Below are positions 53,245 through 63,609 of a stretch of 64,000 nt of DNA, one piece after another (within the stretch, counting starts at the first letter, position 1; the number at the start of each line of letters is the position of its first letter). The stretch covers positions 186,001-250,000 of the forward strand of contig SUUZ01000001.1 of NCBI GenBank assembly GCA_015062235.1. The letters run 5' to 3'. The position numbers and the translations under genes are program-made. The stretch comes from Alphaproteobacteria bacterium. Lineage in GTDB: Bacteria > Pseudomonadota > Alphaproteobacteria > RF32 > CAG-239. The notes beneath the pieces are model-generated. The model saw nothing but the letters and a program-made list of their open reading frames with translations, ran no database searches and had not been told where the DNA came from.

Positions 53245-53248
53245 TCAA

Positions 53249-53512
53249 ATGACTGAAGCTGAAATTTTTGAAATAACTAGAGATGCAATATTTACTTTGC
53301 TAAAAGTAGTTAGCCCCATTGTATGTGTAGCTCTTGGAGTGGGGTTGATTATAGGTATATTCCAAGCATTAACTCAAATTCAAGAAATGACATTAGCATT
53401 TGTTCCTAAAATTATATGCGTATTTTTAGCTCTTGTATTGCTTTTCCCGTTTATGTTTAACCAAATGCAAACATTATCTGATACTTTATTTTCTAAAATA
53501 GCGGGCGGTTAA
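53249..53512 (+). CDS. fliQ: Flagellar export apparatus protein FliQ
   Basis: 87 residues, two membrane helices, with the characteristic GLIIGIFQALTQIQEMTLAFVPK linking loop and helix. Part of the FliP5-FliQ4-FliR1 export gate of the flagellar type III system. First of a fliQ-fliR-flhB run with spacings of a few bases. Confidence 0.95.
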   Translation: MTEAEIFEITRDAIFTLLKVVSPIVCVALGVGLIIGIFQALTQIQEMTLAFVPKIICVFLALVLLFPFMFNQMQTLSDTLFSKIAGG

Positions 53513-53516
53513 ACTA

Positions 53517-54272
53517 ATGACTGAGCTATTTAGTATAACTTTATATAACTATTTAATGATTTTTATGCGCATAGGCGCGGTATTTATGCTTATGCCTGGT
53601 TTTTCTGCATCATATATCAATGTTCAAATACGACTTATCCTTGCTCTCACAATAACTATTATAATACTCCCAATAATAACCCCTCTATTGCCTCCTGAAC
53701 CAAAAGAATTTAGCATATTATTACAATATATTATAAATGAAATAAGTATCGGGATATTTCTAGGTATTGTAATGCAAGTATTGTTTTTTGCCCTAAATCT
53801 TGCTGGTTCAATAGCATCTCAAGCAATCGGTTTCTCTAACGCACAAATTTTTGATCCAACATTTCAAGCTCAAACAATGTTAATTGAATCCTTTTTAAGC
53901 ATAATTGCTGTAACATTTATCTTCATAACAAATATTCACCATATAATGTTTGAAGCAATAATAGATAGTTATCATCTTTTCATTCCTGGTGCTCCAATTC
54001 CTTGGGGAGATTTTGCTAGCCATATGACTGATAATGTAACAAAATCATTTACCTTTGGTTTTAAATTAGGATCACCATTTATTGCCTTTACCATCATATT
54101 TTATTCAGGTATTGGACTAGTATCAAGACTTATGCCCCAACTAAATATCTTTTTCTTGTCTTTACCATTACAAATATATTTAGGTATAGGTGTTCTATTT
54201 TTAACTACTCCTGTCATTATAGCATTTTTCTTTCGTTATTTTGATGAGGGGCTATACATATTTACTCATTGA
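53517..54272 (+). CDS. fliR: Flagellar export apparatus protein FliR
   Basis: 251 residues, about six membrane helices. Recognisable by FMRIGAVFMLMPGF near the start, the long middle loop ASQAIGFSNAQIFDP and GLVSRLMPQLNIFFLSLPLQI towards the end. Forms the single-copy subunit of the export gate with FliP and FliQ. Four bp after fliQ. Confidence 0.95.
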   Translation: MTELFSITLYNYLMIFMRIGAVFMLMPGFSASYINVQIRLILALTITIIILPIITPLLPPEPKEFSILLQYIINEISIGIFLGIVMQVLFFALNLAGSIASQAIGFSNAQIFDPTFQAQTMLIESFLSIIAVTFIFITNIHHIMFEAIIDSYHLFIPGAPIPWGDFASHMTDNVTKSFTFGFKLGSPFIAFTIIFYSGIGLVSRLMPQLNIFFLSLPLQIYLGIGVLFLTTPVIIAFFFRYFDEGLYIFTH

Positions 54273-54285
54273 AGGATGCTAAAAA

Positions 54286-55356
54286 ATGGTTACTCCCGAA
54301 GACGATGATGACGCATCCAAAACAGAAGAACCTTCCGAACGAAAAATATCCAAAGCAAAAGAAGAAGGTGATGTTGCAATATCTCAAGATGCTAAAAGTT
54401 TTATTATGCTTTTAGGCACCTTATTTATAGTTTGGCTGTTTATCCCGATAATGTTTAAGTGGCTTAAAGTTATTGGTGCATCATTTATATCTCGTTCTGC
54501 TAACACGCATGTTGATACAGGAAATTTTGTTATCCTTCTTCAACAAGGAACATTCGGATTTTTTAAAGTTATGGCTATTCCCTTCGCCGTTTTTATGATA
54601 CTAGGAATCTTCGCATCTCTCAGTCAAACAGGTTTTATTTATGCCCCCAAAAAAATAGCCCCTGATTGGAATAAACTAAACTTTTTTGCTGCTATCCCTA
54701 AATTTATAAATAAGCAAAAAATAGTTGAAAGTATTAAAGGTATTATCAAAATTATAGTAGTCACAGCTTTAGCTTATTTTGTCTTAAAACCATACATTGC
54801 AAAAACAGAACTACTTCCTACTATGGACACTTATGGAATATTAGATTACATTCATGAAATTGTTGTTCTTCTACTGTTTACCATAACTATTGCTGTACTA
54901 GTAATTGCAGCAGGAGACTATGCTTGGCAAAAATACTCTCACCTTTTAAAACTAAGAATGACCAAGCAAGAAGTGAAAGAGGAATATAAACAAATGGAAG
55001 GGGATCCTTTAGTCAAATCTAAAATACGTCAAATACGAATGGATCGAGCAAAACAGCGTATGATGGAAAATGTCCCCAAGGCCGATGTTGTTATTGTCAA
55101 CCCAACCCATTATGCTGTAGCATTAGAATATAAAATGAATGAAATGCCTGCTCCAAAAGTAACCGCTAAAGGTGTCGATAATGTCGCATTACGTATCAAA
55201 GCACTTGCCGAAGATAATGACATACCAATTGTTGAAAATCCCCCTCTTGCTCGTGCATTATTTGCATCAACCGAGCTAGATCAAACTATTCCAACAGAAC
55301 ATTTCCAAGCCGTAGCCGAGGTTATCAATTATGTTATGCAACTTAAAAAACAATAA
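54286..55356 (+). CDS. flhB: Flagellar export switch protein FlhB
   Basis: 356 residues. Basic N-terminus with KTEEPSERKISKAKEEG, four membrane helices (about 35-210), and a cytoplasmic domain with the self-cleavage site NPTH (Asn272-Pro273) that switches export from rod/hook to filament proteins. Full length. Last of the three export genes; its 3' end overlaps the kinase gene by 26 bp. Confidence 0.96.
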   Translation: MVTPEDDDDASKTEEPSERKISKAKEEGDVAISQDAKSFIMLLGTLFIVWLFIPIMFKWLKVIGASFISRSANTHVDTGNFVILLQQGTFGFFKVMAIPFAVFMILGIFASLSQTGFIYAPKKIAPDWNKLNFFAAIPKFINKQKIVESIKGIIKIIVVTALAYFVLKPYIAKTELLPTMDTYGILDYIHEIVVLLLFTITIAVLVIAAGDYAWQKYSHLLKLRMTKQEVKEEYKQMEGDPLVKSKIRQIRMDRAKQRMMENVPKADVVIVNPTHYAVALEYKMNEMPAPKVTAKGVDNVALRIKALAEDNDIPIVENPPLARALFASTELDQTIPTEHFQAVAEVINYVMQLKKQ

Positions 55357-57955
55357 TAGACCCGATAAAGCACTACAAAAAGCCTTATTAAAATTAGCTA
55401 TTGCTCTAATTTTATTAACAATAAGTTTAATATGGTTTTTTCTTTATCCAGAACATCATCTTTATAGTACCATATTAACTTCCGTCATAACAGTTTATTG
55501 TTTATTTACAACTATAAAAACCCTATCTGCAGGAGAAGCTGCCATTAGTTATGGAGGTTTTGCTAATGAAATTATACGTAATGATTTTAAAATTAGACGT
55601 ATTGAAAATCCATCAAAAGAAACAATTATAGAAAATTCTCCTGCAAAAGATCTACTAAAAGAAAACGATGTACTTTCTTTCCTTACAAAATATGTCGCAG
55701 AGGGAGCTTCTAATAAAGCAGCTCTATATCGTCTAGAAACTGCAAGAAGAAACTTAAGTTCTGAAAAAGTAACTATTTCTCTCATATTTAAACAAAATAG
55801 CTCTCGAATTTTCAACGATCTTGAATATTTCGAGATATCAGTTCGTCCTATTTATCTAAAAAAGCCCAAAATTTTTGAAGGAGCTTTTTCCGTCAAGCGT
55901 ATAAAACGCGAAACTTACTTTTACTGGACATTAAATAATATAACAGCTAAACAGAATATGGATTACATATTAAAAGAAGAGTATTCCCATTTACATAACT
56001 TTTTAGATTATTTACCTGTAGGTCTTTATACTATTGATAAGAACTATACGGTTCATTATGTAAATCATAATTTAGCAAATATGTTACAGTTAAAACCGCA
56101 TCAACTTATTGGAACATCTCTCAAAGATATTTTGACAAATGATTCCACCATTCCGCTTAAACAAGATTCATGGAATGGTCCTCTCCATTTTATAAAACAC
56201 GACGGAACAACAGCTGAAACTTTTACTTTTCAAAACTCATACCGAAATAAAGAAAAAATTATGATGCGTGGAGTTGTTATTGATAAACTTCCAACCCCAG
56301 ATGAACTAAAAGAACAAATGAATATATCTCTAGATAATATCAATTGGTTATTCAACAATTCACCTATAGGTATCATATTTACTGATATTGATGGCAACAT
56401 AACAGAACACAACCCTAAAGCAACTAACTTATTTGCTTTAGATGAAGGTAATAATATTTTTAATCTACTTACAAATGATAGTTCCAATCTATTAAAACAG
56501 ACATTTGCAAGAATAAAACATGATAAAACATCATCTCCAATTGAAGTTAAAACCCCAAACCTCAACCTAAATTTATACATTAGCGCCCTACATCACTTAC
56601 ACCAAAAAAATAGCAAAAATAAATCTGTATTTATTATCTATGCGATAGATGTAACTAAGCAAAAAAATTTAGAAATACAATTTGCTCAAGCACAAAAGAT
56701 GCAAGCCGTTGGACAACTTGCAGGCGGAATAGCTCATGACTTTAACAATCTACTAACAGCTATGATAGGATTTACCGATTTACTACTTCAAAAACATGGT
56801 GTAGGCGACCCTTCATTCGCTGATTTAATTCAAATTAAACAAAATGCTAATCGTGCAACTTCGCTTGTTCGCCAACTTCTAGCTTTTTCACGCAAACAAC
56901 CATTAATGCCAAAGCTTATTGATATTACAGACAATTTTGCAGACCTTAGCCAAATGCTAAAAAGAATTTTAGGCGAAAAAATTAAACTAACCTTTAATCA
57001 TGGCAATGATCTTGGTTTTATAAAAGTAGATCCCACACAATTTTCTCAGGTTATAATCAATTTAGCTGTAAATGCCAAAGACGCCATGAATGGTAATGGA
57101 ACCCTCACAATATCAACTTCTAACTATCGCCTAAACGAAAAATATATTTTTGGTGATGATACTATATATCCTGGTGATTTTGTTGTAATAGATGTCGAAG
57201 ATACAGGGTGTGGTATACCTCCAGAAAATATTGGACGTATCTTTGACCCATTTTTTTCTACTAAAGAAAATATTGTTGGTTCAGGAACAGGACTAGGTTT
57301 GGCAATGGTTTACGGTATTGTTCGCCAAACGGAAGGTTTTATCAAAGTATCATCAACAATTAATAAAGGAACAACTTTTTCCATATATCTACCACGCTTT
57401 GAAAATGGTCCAGAAGAAGAAAATAATTCCATATCTTCTCCAGAAATTACTGGACGTTCAGGTCAGACCATCCTCAAAGTTAAAGAGACTATATCTACCC
57501 CAGCTAACATCAATCAAAAAATTATTATGGGATTAAATATTCGTAACACTATAGATCGTAGCCATACTGCTGTATCAAAAGGAAATAGACCTGCAAGAAT
57601 ATTATTCGTTGAAGATGAAGATTCAGTTCGTGCATTTGGAATAAGAGCATTAAAGAAAAAAGGATACGATGTGGTTGATAGTAATTCTGCCGAAAATGCC
57701 TTAGAAATACTAGAAAAAGATTCAAACTTTGATCTTCTATTGACCGATATGGTTCTTCCTGGACTAAGTGGTGCTCAATTAACTAACAAAGTCAAAGAAA
57801 AACTACCAAATATTTCTGTAATCTTAGCATCAGGTTATTCTGAAGATATCGCTCGTAAAGAAGTTGACAATATTAATGAATTTGAATTTATTACTAAACC
57901 TTACAGTCTTGGGGACTTGACAGCTAAAGTTTTTGATGTTTTAAATAGAAAATAA
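55331..57955 (+). CDS. cckA: CckA-type hybrid histidine kinase
   Basis: 874 residues. Two N-terminal membrane helices (about 20-38 and 46-62), two PAS domains (about 220-320 and 335-445; the second begins INWLFNNSPIGIIFTD), a HisKA domain with phospho-acceptor His469 in AGGIAHDFNN, an HATPase domain (NLAVNAKDAM; DTGCGIP; GTGLGLAMV), and a C-terminal receiver with Asp806 (LLLTDMVLPG). In Alphaproteobacteria CckA passes phosphate through ChpT to CtrA to control cell cycle and flagella, and its location after flhB fits. The start overlaps flhB; GAGG precedes it. Confidence 0.92.
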   Translation: MLCNLKNNNRPDKALQKALLKLAIALILLTISLIWFFLYPEHHLYSTILTSVITVYCLFTTIKTLSAGEAAISYGGFANEIIRNDFKIRRIENPSKETIIENSPAKDLLKENDVLSFLTKYVAEGASNKAALYRLETARRNLSSEKVTISLIFKQNSSRIFNDLEYFEISVRPIYLKKPKIFEGAFSVKRIKRETYFYWTLNNITAKQNMDYILKEEYSHLHNFLDYLPVGLYTIDKNYTVHYVNHNLANMLQLKPHQLIGTSLKDILTNDSTIPLKQDSWNGPLHFIKHDGTTAETFTFQNSYRNKEKIMMRGVVIDKLPTPDELKEQMNISLDNINWLFNNSPIGIIFTDIDGNITEHNPKATNLFALDEGNNIFNLLTNDSSNLLKQTFARIKHDKTSSPIEVKTPNLNLNLYISALHHLHQKNSKNKSVFIIYAIDVTKQKNLEIQFAQAQKMQAVGQLAGGIAHDFNNLLTAMIGFTDLLLQKHGVGDPSFADLIQIKQNANRATSLVRQLLAFSRKQPLMPKLIDITDNFADLSQMLKRILGEKIKLTFNHGNDLGFIKVDPTQFSQVIINLAVNAKDAMNGNGTLTISTSNYRLNEKYIFGDDTIYPGDFVVIDVEDTGCGIPPENIGRIFDPFFSTKENIVGSGTGLGLAMVYGIVRQTEGFIKVSSTINKGTTFSIYLPRFENGPEEENNSISSPEITGRSGQTILKVKETISTPANINQKIIMGLNIRNTIDRSHTAVSKGNRPARILFVEDEDSVRAFGIRALKKKGYDVVDSNSAENALEILEKDSNFDLLLTDMVLPGLSGAQLTNKVKEKLPNISVILASGYSEDIARKEVDNINEFEFITKPYSLGDLTAKVFDVLNRK

Positions 57956-57956
57956 A

Positions 57957-58685
57957 ATGACAAACAATAATAACATAACGCAGTTAGCACTTGATTTTCC
58001 TCACCGTCCAAGCTTAGGACGTGAAGATTTCATGGTAGCAAAATGTAATTTTGAAGCTGTATCAACCATTGATTTATGGCCTAGTTGGCCCTATTTCTCA
58101 ATTTGTATATATGGTCCTTCAGGATGTGGAAAGACACACCTTGCTAATGTTTTTGCTCAAATGGTTGCTTCAAGCACTCCACATCCATACAGAATACCTT
58201 TTATAAAAGCAGAGCAGCTCGAAAAAAACATGGCTCACACATTGTTTGAAACAAGCTCACAAATAGTTATAGAAAATTTACATAATTTAAAAAATCAAGA
58301 AGCTTTGTTTCACATTTATAACACATATCGAGATCTTGGTGGTAATATCTTATTTACATCAGATATTGCCCCAGCTCGTATAAATTTTACGCTAGCTGAT
58401 CTTCGTTCTCGCTTAAATATTGTTCCTGCTCTTGAAATAAAAGAACCTGACGACGAACTACTAATGGCTCTTTTAGTAAAACTATTTCTTGATCGTCAAA
58501 TTACGCCAACTCAAGAGCTATTAAATTTCCTTATAAAAAATATTCATCGCTCTTTTTCGTACGTTCGTAAACTTGTGGAGGAAATTGATAACATATCATT
58601 AGCCAAAAAAAGAGCTATAACCATAAATATAGCAAAAGAAGCTATCGCCACCTTAGATTCGGACTTACAATTTAATCTTTTTTAG
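57957..58685 (+). CDS. hdaA: DnaA-like regulatory protein HdaA/Hda
   Basis: 242 residues corresponding to the AAA+ domain of DnaA without its DNA-binding domain IV. LALDFPHRPSLGREDFMVAKCN is a typical Hda start with a clamp-binding-like segment (TQLALDF) at the N-terminus. Walker A is GPSGCGKTHLA; the Walker B Asp appears replaced (IVIENLHN). DLRSRLNIVPALEIKEPDDELL covers the sensor region. Hda with the beta clamp stimulates DnaA-ATP hydrolysis to limit replication initiation. One bp after the cckA stop. Confidence 0.88.
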   Translation: MTNNNNITQLALDFPHRPSLGREDFMVAKCNFEAVSTIDLWPSWPYFSICIYGPSGCGKTHLANVFAQMVASSTPHPYRIPFIKAEQLEKNMAHTLFETSSQIVIENLHNLKNQEALFHIYNTYRDLGGNILFTSDIAPARINFTLADLRSRLNIVPALEIKEPDDELLMALLVKLFLDRQITPTQELLNFLIKNIHRSFSYVRKLVEEIDNISLAKKRAITINIAKEAIATLDSDLQFNLF

Positions 58686-58734
58686 CAACTATCTTATATT
58701 TAAACTATTTTTAATCAAAAAAATCTAAATACAA

Positions 58735-58767
58735 AAAACGGGGAAGTAAAAGAACCTCCCCATTCAC
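58735..58767 (-). terminator. Terminator after ftsZ
   Basis: On the minus strand GGGGAGG and TTCCCC form a stem followed by GTTTTTTG. Confidence 0.7.
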
Positions 58768-58786
58768 CGTGAATTTAAACTATTTA

Positions 58787-60445
58787 TTATCTGCGCCTCA
58801 AAAATGATGGAATTTCTAAATTAACCTTATCATCAATACTATCCTCAAAATTTGGGGCAACAGGCTCTTGAACCCTTGGAGTTTGTTTTTGCTGATTCTT
58901 TTTAGCAATAGATCGCCCTGTCATAATTTCAATAAAACTACGACGACGAGGTTCATTATCACTAACAATCAACTGTTCAACCTCTTCTACTGGCTTATTA
59001 ACTACTGGTGTTGGATTATGATTTGGAAACAATTCTGGCTCCTCTTCTGGCATTTTCAATGCCGATTTAGGAACAAAAAAACTATCCTGATTACTTAGAA
59101 CATTATTAATTTGACTATTTGTTACCTCTTCTTTTTCCTCCACAGGCTTATTGATAATAGCTTTAAACAAAGAAGATGAATTAGGCATATCAGATAATAC
59201 TTCTGATTTAGCTATATTATCAAAATCATCAAAAACAACTTCTTTAACTGAACTATCAAACTCTGGTTGAGGCATAACAGATATTGCTGCTGTTTCGACA
59301 ACTTCTTCAATATCCTCTTCTTTATTTTCTACCTGTTCAGCCATTTGCTGTAAAACATCTTCCATTTTAGAATCTAACTCTTCTTCATGTACCTCAACAG
59401 ATTCTACTACAGGCTCTGATTGCATAACAACAGAATCTACCTTTTTTACCTGTTCAACAATTCTTGGTCTTGCGGTATCATCTATACCTGTTGCAACAAT
59501 AGAAACCCTTATTTTTCCATCTAAAGAAGCATCAAAACTTGAACCAAAGATAATATTAGCATCTTCATCAACCTCTTCTTTAATTCTGTTAACGGCATCA
59601 TCAACTTCCATCAATGTAATATCTTGGCTAGCCGTAATGTTAATTAAAACACCTTTTGCTCCTTTCATAGAACAATCATCCAACAAAGGATTAGACAATG
59701 CTTGTTCAGCAGCTCTGACAGCTCTATCCTCACCCTCTGCTTCACCAGTACCCATAATAGCCTTACCCTTATCTTCCATAATTGCTTTCACATCAGCAAA
59801 GTCAAGATTGATAAGTCCTGGCATAATCATCAGATCGGTAATTGAACGCACACCATCATACAAAACATTATCAGCCATAATAAAAGCATCAGATAACTTT
59901 GTATTTTTATCTGCGATTCTAAACAAGTTTTGATTAGGAATAACAATAATACTATCAACTTCTTTAGTAAAATTAGCTAATGCATTTTCTGCTGTTTCAG
60001 AGCGTTTTTTTCCCTCAAACTGAAATGGTTTAGTAACTACACCAACTGTTAATATACCTTTATCCTTAGCTATCTTAGCAACAACAGGAGCCGCTCCAGA
60101 ACCTGTTCCTCCACCCATACCTGCAGTAATAAACACCATATTAGCGCCTTCTAATTCGCGCTCTATATCTTCCAAAGCTTCTTCAGCTGCTAATTTTCCA
60201 ATTTCAGGACGAGCTCCAGCCCCCAAACCCTTAGTTGTTTCTAAACCAAGCTGAATTCTTCTTTGTGTTTTGGAGTTCTCTAAAGCTTGAGCATCTGTAT
60301 TAGCTACAATAAAATCAACACCCTCTAATTTTTTAACAATCATATTATTGACAGCATTACCACCGCCACCACCAACACCAATAACTGAAATTCTTGGTTT
60401 TAATTGAACCATATTTTTCTCAGGAACAGCCAACTTGATACTCAT
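58787..60445 (-). CDS. ftsZ: Cell division protein FtsZ
   Basis: 552-residue tubulin-like GTPase forming the Z-ring. [13 protein letters not shown] starts the nucleotide fold, the tubulin signature GGGTGSG is at 111-117, and the T7 loop [10 protein letters not shown] is intact. After the globular part (about 320) comes a long acidic, Glu/Val-rich linker of about 220 residues, then the conserved C-terminal peptide EIPSFLRRR that binds FtsA and other partners. The extended linker is typical of Alphaproteobacteria. Last gene of the dcw segment, about 105 bp after ftsA, so it likely has its own promoter. Confidence 0.97.
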   Translation of the reverse strand: MSIKLAVPEKNMVQLKPRISVIGVGGGGGNAVNNMIVKKLEGVDFIVANTDAQALENSKTQRRIQLGLETTKGLGAGARPEIGKLAAEEALEDIERELEGANMVFITAGMGGGTGSGAAPVVAKIAKDKGILTVGVVTKPFQFEGKKRSETAENALANFTKEVDSIIVIPNQNLFRIADKNTKLSDAFIMADNVLYDGVRSITDLMIMPGLINLDFADVKAIMEDKGKAIMGTGEAEGEDRAVRAAEQALSNPLLDDCSMKGAKGVLINITASQDITLMEVDDAVNRIKEEVDEDANIIFGSSFDASLDGKIRVSIVATGIDDTARPRIVEQVKKVDSVVMQSEPVVESVEVHEEELDSKMEDVLQQMAEQVENKEEDIEEVVETAAISVMPQPEFDSSVKEVVFDDFDNIAKSEVLSDMPNSSSLFKAIINKPVEEKEEVTNSQINNVLSNQDSFFVPKSALKMPEEEPELFPNHNPTPVVNKPVEEVEQLIVSDNEPRRRSFIEIMTGRSIAKKNQQKQTPRVQEPVAPNFEDSIDDKVNLEIPSFLRRR

Positions 60446-60551
60446 AGTATTTCTTACTCCTCAAACTTCTTCAAATTAAATATTTAATTCGGATTGTAAA
60501 CTAAATACATTAAGTTTTGGTTACTATAAAAAACAAAATAAAATAAAAAAA

Positions 60552-61811
60552 CTAATCCCACATGGTTTTCAGCCACATACCAATATTATCTACAATTCTA
60601 TTGCCTGAATTTATTGGTTTACTGATTATTTTTTTAGGCCTACGTTCACTATAATTAGCACCAAACAATAACATTCCAACGCATGTAGCAAATGAAGGAG
60701 TATATAAATTATCTGGTAAATTTAAAATATTTTTTGGCCGTCCTAATCTTACTTGCTTATCCAAAACCATCGCTGCAACATCAACAACACCAGAAAGCTG
60801 AGAAGCTCCTCCAGTTAATACAACTCTATGTGAAGAATCATTAATTAACCCTGCTTCATACAATTTACGATTTACCATTTCAAATGTTTCTTCGATTCGA
60901 GGTGCTATAATATTAACCAACTCTGAACGAGGAATCTGTTTAATACAACTATCATCCTCTTCCCCTACAGGATAAACATTTATCGTATCAATACTATCTT
61001 GCTGTGTTAAAAAAGCACAACCATGCAAGGTCTTTAATCTCTCTGCATGAGAAAAAGATGTTGTTAAACCATATGCAATATCATTTGTAACATTATTCCC
61101 ACCTACAGGAATCGATGCAAAATAAATCGGATGCCCATTTCTAAATGAAGTAATAGATGTTGTACCTCCACCCATATCAATAACTGTAGCACCCATCTCT
61201 TTTTCATCATCTACCAAACAAGCAATACCTGAAGCATACGAATCAAAAACTCTTCCAGAAACTCCAAGATGAGCATTCTCAATTACTGTATTTACATTTT
61301 TACAAATGTGCTCTGGAATTAAACCCAACAAAATATTTATTGATAACTCATCTGCAAATAAATTATGAGGATCTTTCAGTAACTCTCCACCATCTAAACG
61401 ATAACCATTATGAATACAGTGTATCAAGCTATACTCACCAACATTTACTTTCGCAGTTCCTTTTTGATACACTTTCTCTAAATCTGTATCATTGATAGGT
61501 CGATTCTTATTAAGTGGAATAGAAGCAGTTTTTAACATGCTTCGCACCTTTTCTCCACCAATACTTACAATAACCCTATCAATTCGTTCATTAGCCATCT
61601 GTTCAGCATCTTGTACCGCATTACCAACAGCTATTGTTGCCTGACCAATATCTGTTACAACACCATTTTTAATACCACGTGAAGCATTATAACCATAGCC
61701 AACTATATTAATTTTTTTATCTTTAGAAAGCTTAGCAATAACACAACAAACCTTAGATGAACCAATATCTAAAGCTGCAATTGTCGATGCCTTTCCAAAA
61801 GTATGTTGCAA
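60552..61811 (-). CDS. ftsA: Cell division protein FtsA
   Basis: 419-residue actin-like membrane tether of FtsZ. The phosphate-1 motif is ALDIGSSKVCCVIAKL, phosphate-2 TVIDMGGGTTSI, the adenosine motif VVLTGGASQLSG, and a C-terminal amphipathic helix (RIVDNIGMWLKTMWD) for membrane binding is present. The start codon is TTG at 61811, with GGAG overlapping the ftsQ stop; no better ATG exists nearby. Rare-start use may keep FtsA low relative to FtsZ. Confidence 0.95.
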   Translation of the reverse strand: MQHTFGKASTIAALDIGSSKVCCVIAKLSKDKKINIVGYGYNASRGIKNGVVTDIGQATIAVGNAVQDAEQMANERIDRVIVSIGGEKVRSMLKTASIPLNKNRPINDTDLEKVYQKGTAKVNVGEYSLIHCIHNGYRLDGGELLKDPHNLFADELSINILLGLIPEHICKNVNTVIENAHLGVSGRVFDSYASGIACLVDDEKEMGATVIDMGGGTTSITSFRNGHPIYFASIPVGGNNVTNDIAYGLTTSFSHAERLKTLHGCAFLTQQDSIDTINVYPVGEEDDSCIKQIPRSELVNIIAPRIEETFEMVNRKLYEAGLINDSSHRVVLTGGASQLSGVVDVAAMVLDKQVRLGRPKNILNLPDNLYTPSFATCVGMLLFGANYSERRPKKIISKPINSGNRIVDNIGMWLKTMWD

Positions 61812-61822
61812 AATAAAAACTC

Positions 61823-62671
61823 CTATATCTCTCGCTCTTGCTTAGTTTTAACTGATTTATTTTTTCGCAACTTAACTGTTACTCTACCCTTTAATCTTAA
61901 ATCTATGATAGTTAATTTACGTTTAAGAATTCCTTTCGTTGCATCTAATTTTAATAATTTTCGCCAAGCCTCTTCTATATTTTCCTCTGGCAATTTAATT
62001 GTTATACCAGATCTTATATCATCTAAAATTATATTCCATCTTCTTTTTGATATAAAATTAGCTACCTTTATCCTAGACAAGTAACTATCATCAATATCCC
62101 TAACCATTTTTAAAAAAGACAGTATATTTTCTGCAGCTCCAGCCCCTACAACCAACAAAATTGGTTTATCTGGTTTATAATTAGCTTCAATAACATATCC
62201 ATCCATATCTAAAGGATAAAATTTTTCATTAAGTTGCCAAATTGCCAAAACATTTTTTTCTTTAAGTTCAATCTTTAATATATTAGGAAAAAAACTCCTT
62301 ACAACATTAACATCTCTTACCCATGGCAACGTTTCTAGACGTCGTTTAATCAACTGAACATCCACTTTTAATAGGTTATCTCCAGATTTAAGAGATAATA
62401 ACTCGTTTATTTCATTCAAATCGGTACGTTCTCTTCCTATTAAAATAATATCATCAAGAGCAAAACCTTCTTTACCTATATAATCCAAAACCCAATTTCG
62501 AGTTTCTACAATTTTTTTGTTAACCAAATCATTTTTTAAAACAACAATTAATCCACCAAATAAAAAAGTAAAAAATAACACAAACAGCGTAGCCCTCATT
62601 CGTTTAGGCCACTCTATTGTAGGAAAAACCACTCCGTCTTCTATCCCTTTTTTAGTTTGATTTTCAGTCAT
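61823..62671 (-). CDS. ftsQ: Cell division protein FtsQ
   Basis: 282 residues, bitopic. A short cytoplasmic part, one membrane helix (about 27-45), then the POTRA domain (about 68-140; DDIILIGRERTDLNEINELL, ETLPWVRDVNVVRSFFPNILKIEL) and the beta domain that binds FtsB/FtsL in the divisome. The family motif ...KEKNVLAIWQ is present. Start 2 bp after the murB stop. Confidence 0.93.
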   Translation of the reverse strand: MTENQTKKGIEDGVVFPTIEWPKRMRATLFVLFFTFLFGGLIVVLKNDLVNKKIVETRNWVLDYIGKEGFALDDIILIGRERTDLNEINELLSLKSGDNLLKVDVQLIKRRLETLPWVRDVNVVRSFFPNILKIELKEKNVLAIWQLNEKFYPLDMDGYVIEANYKPDKPILLVVGAGAAENILSFLKMVRDIDDSYLSRIKVANFISKRRWNIILDDIRSGITIKLPEENIEEAWRKLLKLDATKGILKRKLTIIDLRLKGRVTVKLRKNKSVKTKQEREI

Positions 62672-62673
62672 TA

Positions 62674-63597
62674 CTACTTTGCAACACCAACTTTTTTAAT
62701 TTCCCATTCCAAAACTATAGATGTTTCTTTCTTTACTGTATCAACTATCTTATCACCTAAATCTTCAATATCCTTAGCCGTAGCAGTTCCTGTATTTACC
62801 AAAAAATTACAATGCACAGATGAGACCTCTGCTCCATTAACTTTAAAATTATTACTTCCTGTCTTTTTTATCAATTCCCAAGCTTTCAATCCTTCAGGGT
62901 TCTTAAATGTTGATCCTGCTGTTTTAACATTATGTGGCTGGCTTTTTTTTCTATAAGCCTTATGTTCATCAATAATTTGCGATGTTTTTTCCGCCTTCTG
63001 TCTTTCTATCTTTAATATTAAAGATGTAATAATCCATTCATCTGGAAAAAAGCTACTCCTATATCCTAAATTAAAATCATCTGCAACCACTTCTAACATT
63101 TTTCCTTCTCTATCAATCACCGTGGCCCCAATCAAAACATCCTTCAATTCTTTACCAAAACACCCTGCATTTGTTCTAACAGCACCACCAAGACACCCAG
63201 GTATTGAGACTAAAAATTCTAAACCACCTATTTCATTCGCTAACATAATTTTTTTAAGATCTGCATTTTTTAAACCTGCACCACAAATAAGTTTGTTATC
63301 TTTAACTTCCCATCGCTTATAAAATTTATTATCAAGTTTAATAACCACACCAGGAATTCCTCCGTCCCTAACCAAAAGATTAGATCCACCTCCAATTACA
63401 AATATTGGTAAATTATATGGAATATTTTTCATAAAATTTGCTAAATCATCATCATTATCAGGAAAATACATAACTTCTGCTGGTCCACCAACACCTAACC
63501 ACGTATATTTATTCAACAGCTCATTTGAAAGATATTTTCCTTTTACTTGAGGAAGCAATTTAATCAATTGATTTTTTCTTTTAGTAAACCAGTTCAT
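62674..63597 (-). CDS. murB: UDP-N-acetylenolpyruvoylglucosamine reductase
   Basis: 307 residues; FAD-dependent reduction giving UDP-MurNAc. FAD-binding features are TWLGVGGPAEVM and VIGGGSNLLVRDGG, with GAVRTNAGCFG. Catalytic residues: Arg in GYRSSFF, Ser in AGSTFKNP, and Glu in LEWEIKK near the C-terminus. It is the short type (type II-like organisation with the Ser in GSTFKNP). AGGAGG precedes the ATG. Lies 12 bp after murG with no murC between. Confidence 0.95.
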   Translation of the reverse strand: MNWFTKRKNQLIKLLPQVKGKYLSNELLNKYTWLGVGGPAEVMYFPDNDDDLANFMKNIPYNLPIFVIGGGSNLLVRDGGIPGVVIKLDNKFYKRWEVKDNKLICGAGLKNADLKKIMLANEIGGLEFLVSIPGCLGGAVRTNAGCFGKELKDVLIGATVIDREGKMLEVVADDFNLGYRSSFFPDEWIITSLILKIERQKAEKTSQIIDEHKAYRKKSQPHNVKTAGSTFKNPEGLKAWELIKKTGSNNFKVNGAEVSSVHCNFLVNTGTATAKDIEDLGDKIVDTVKKETSIVLEWEIKKVGVAK

Positions 63598-63609
63598 ACC
63601 TTTTTCCTC

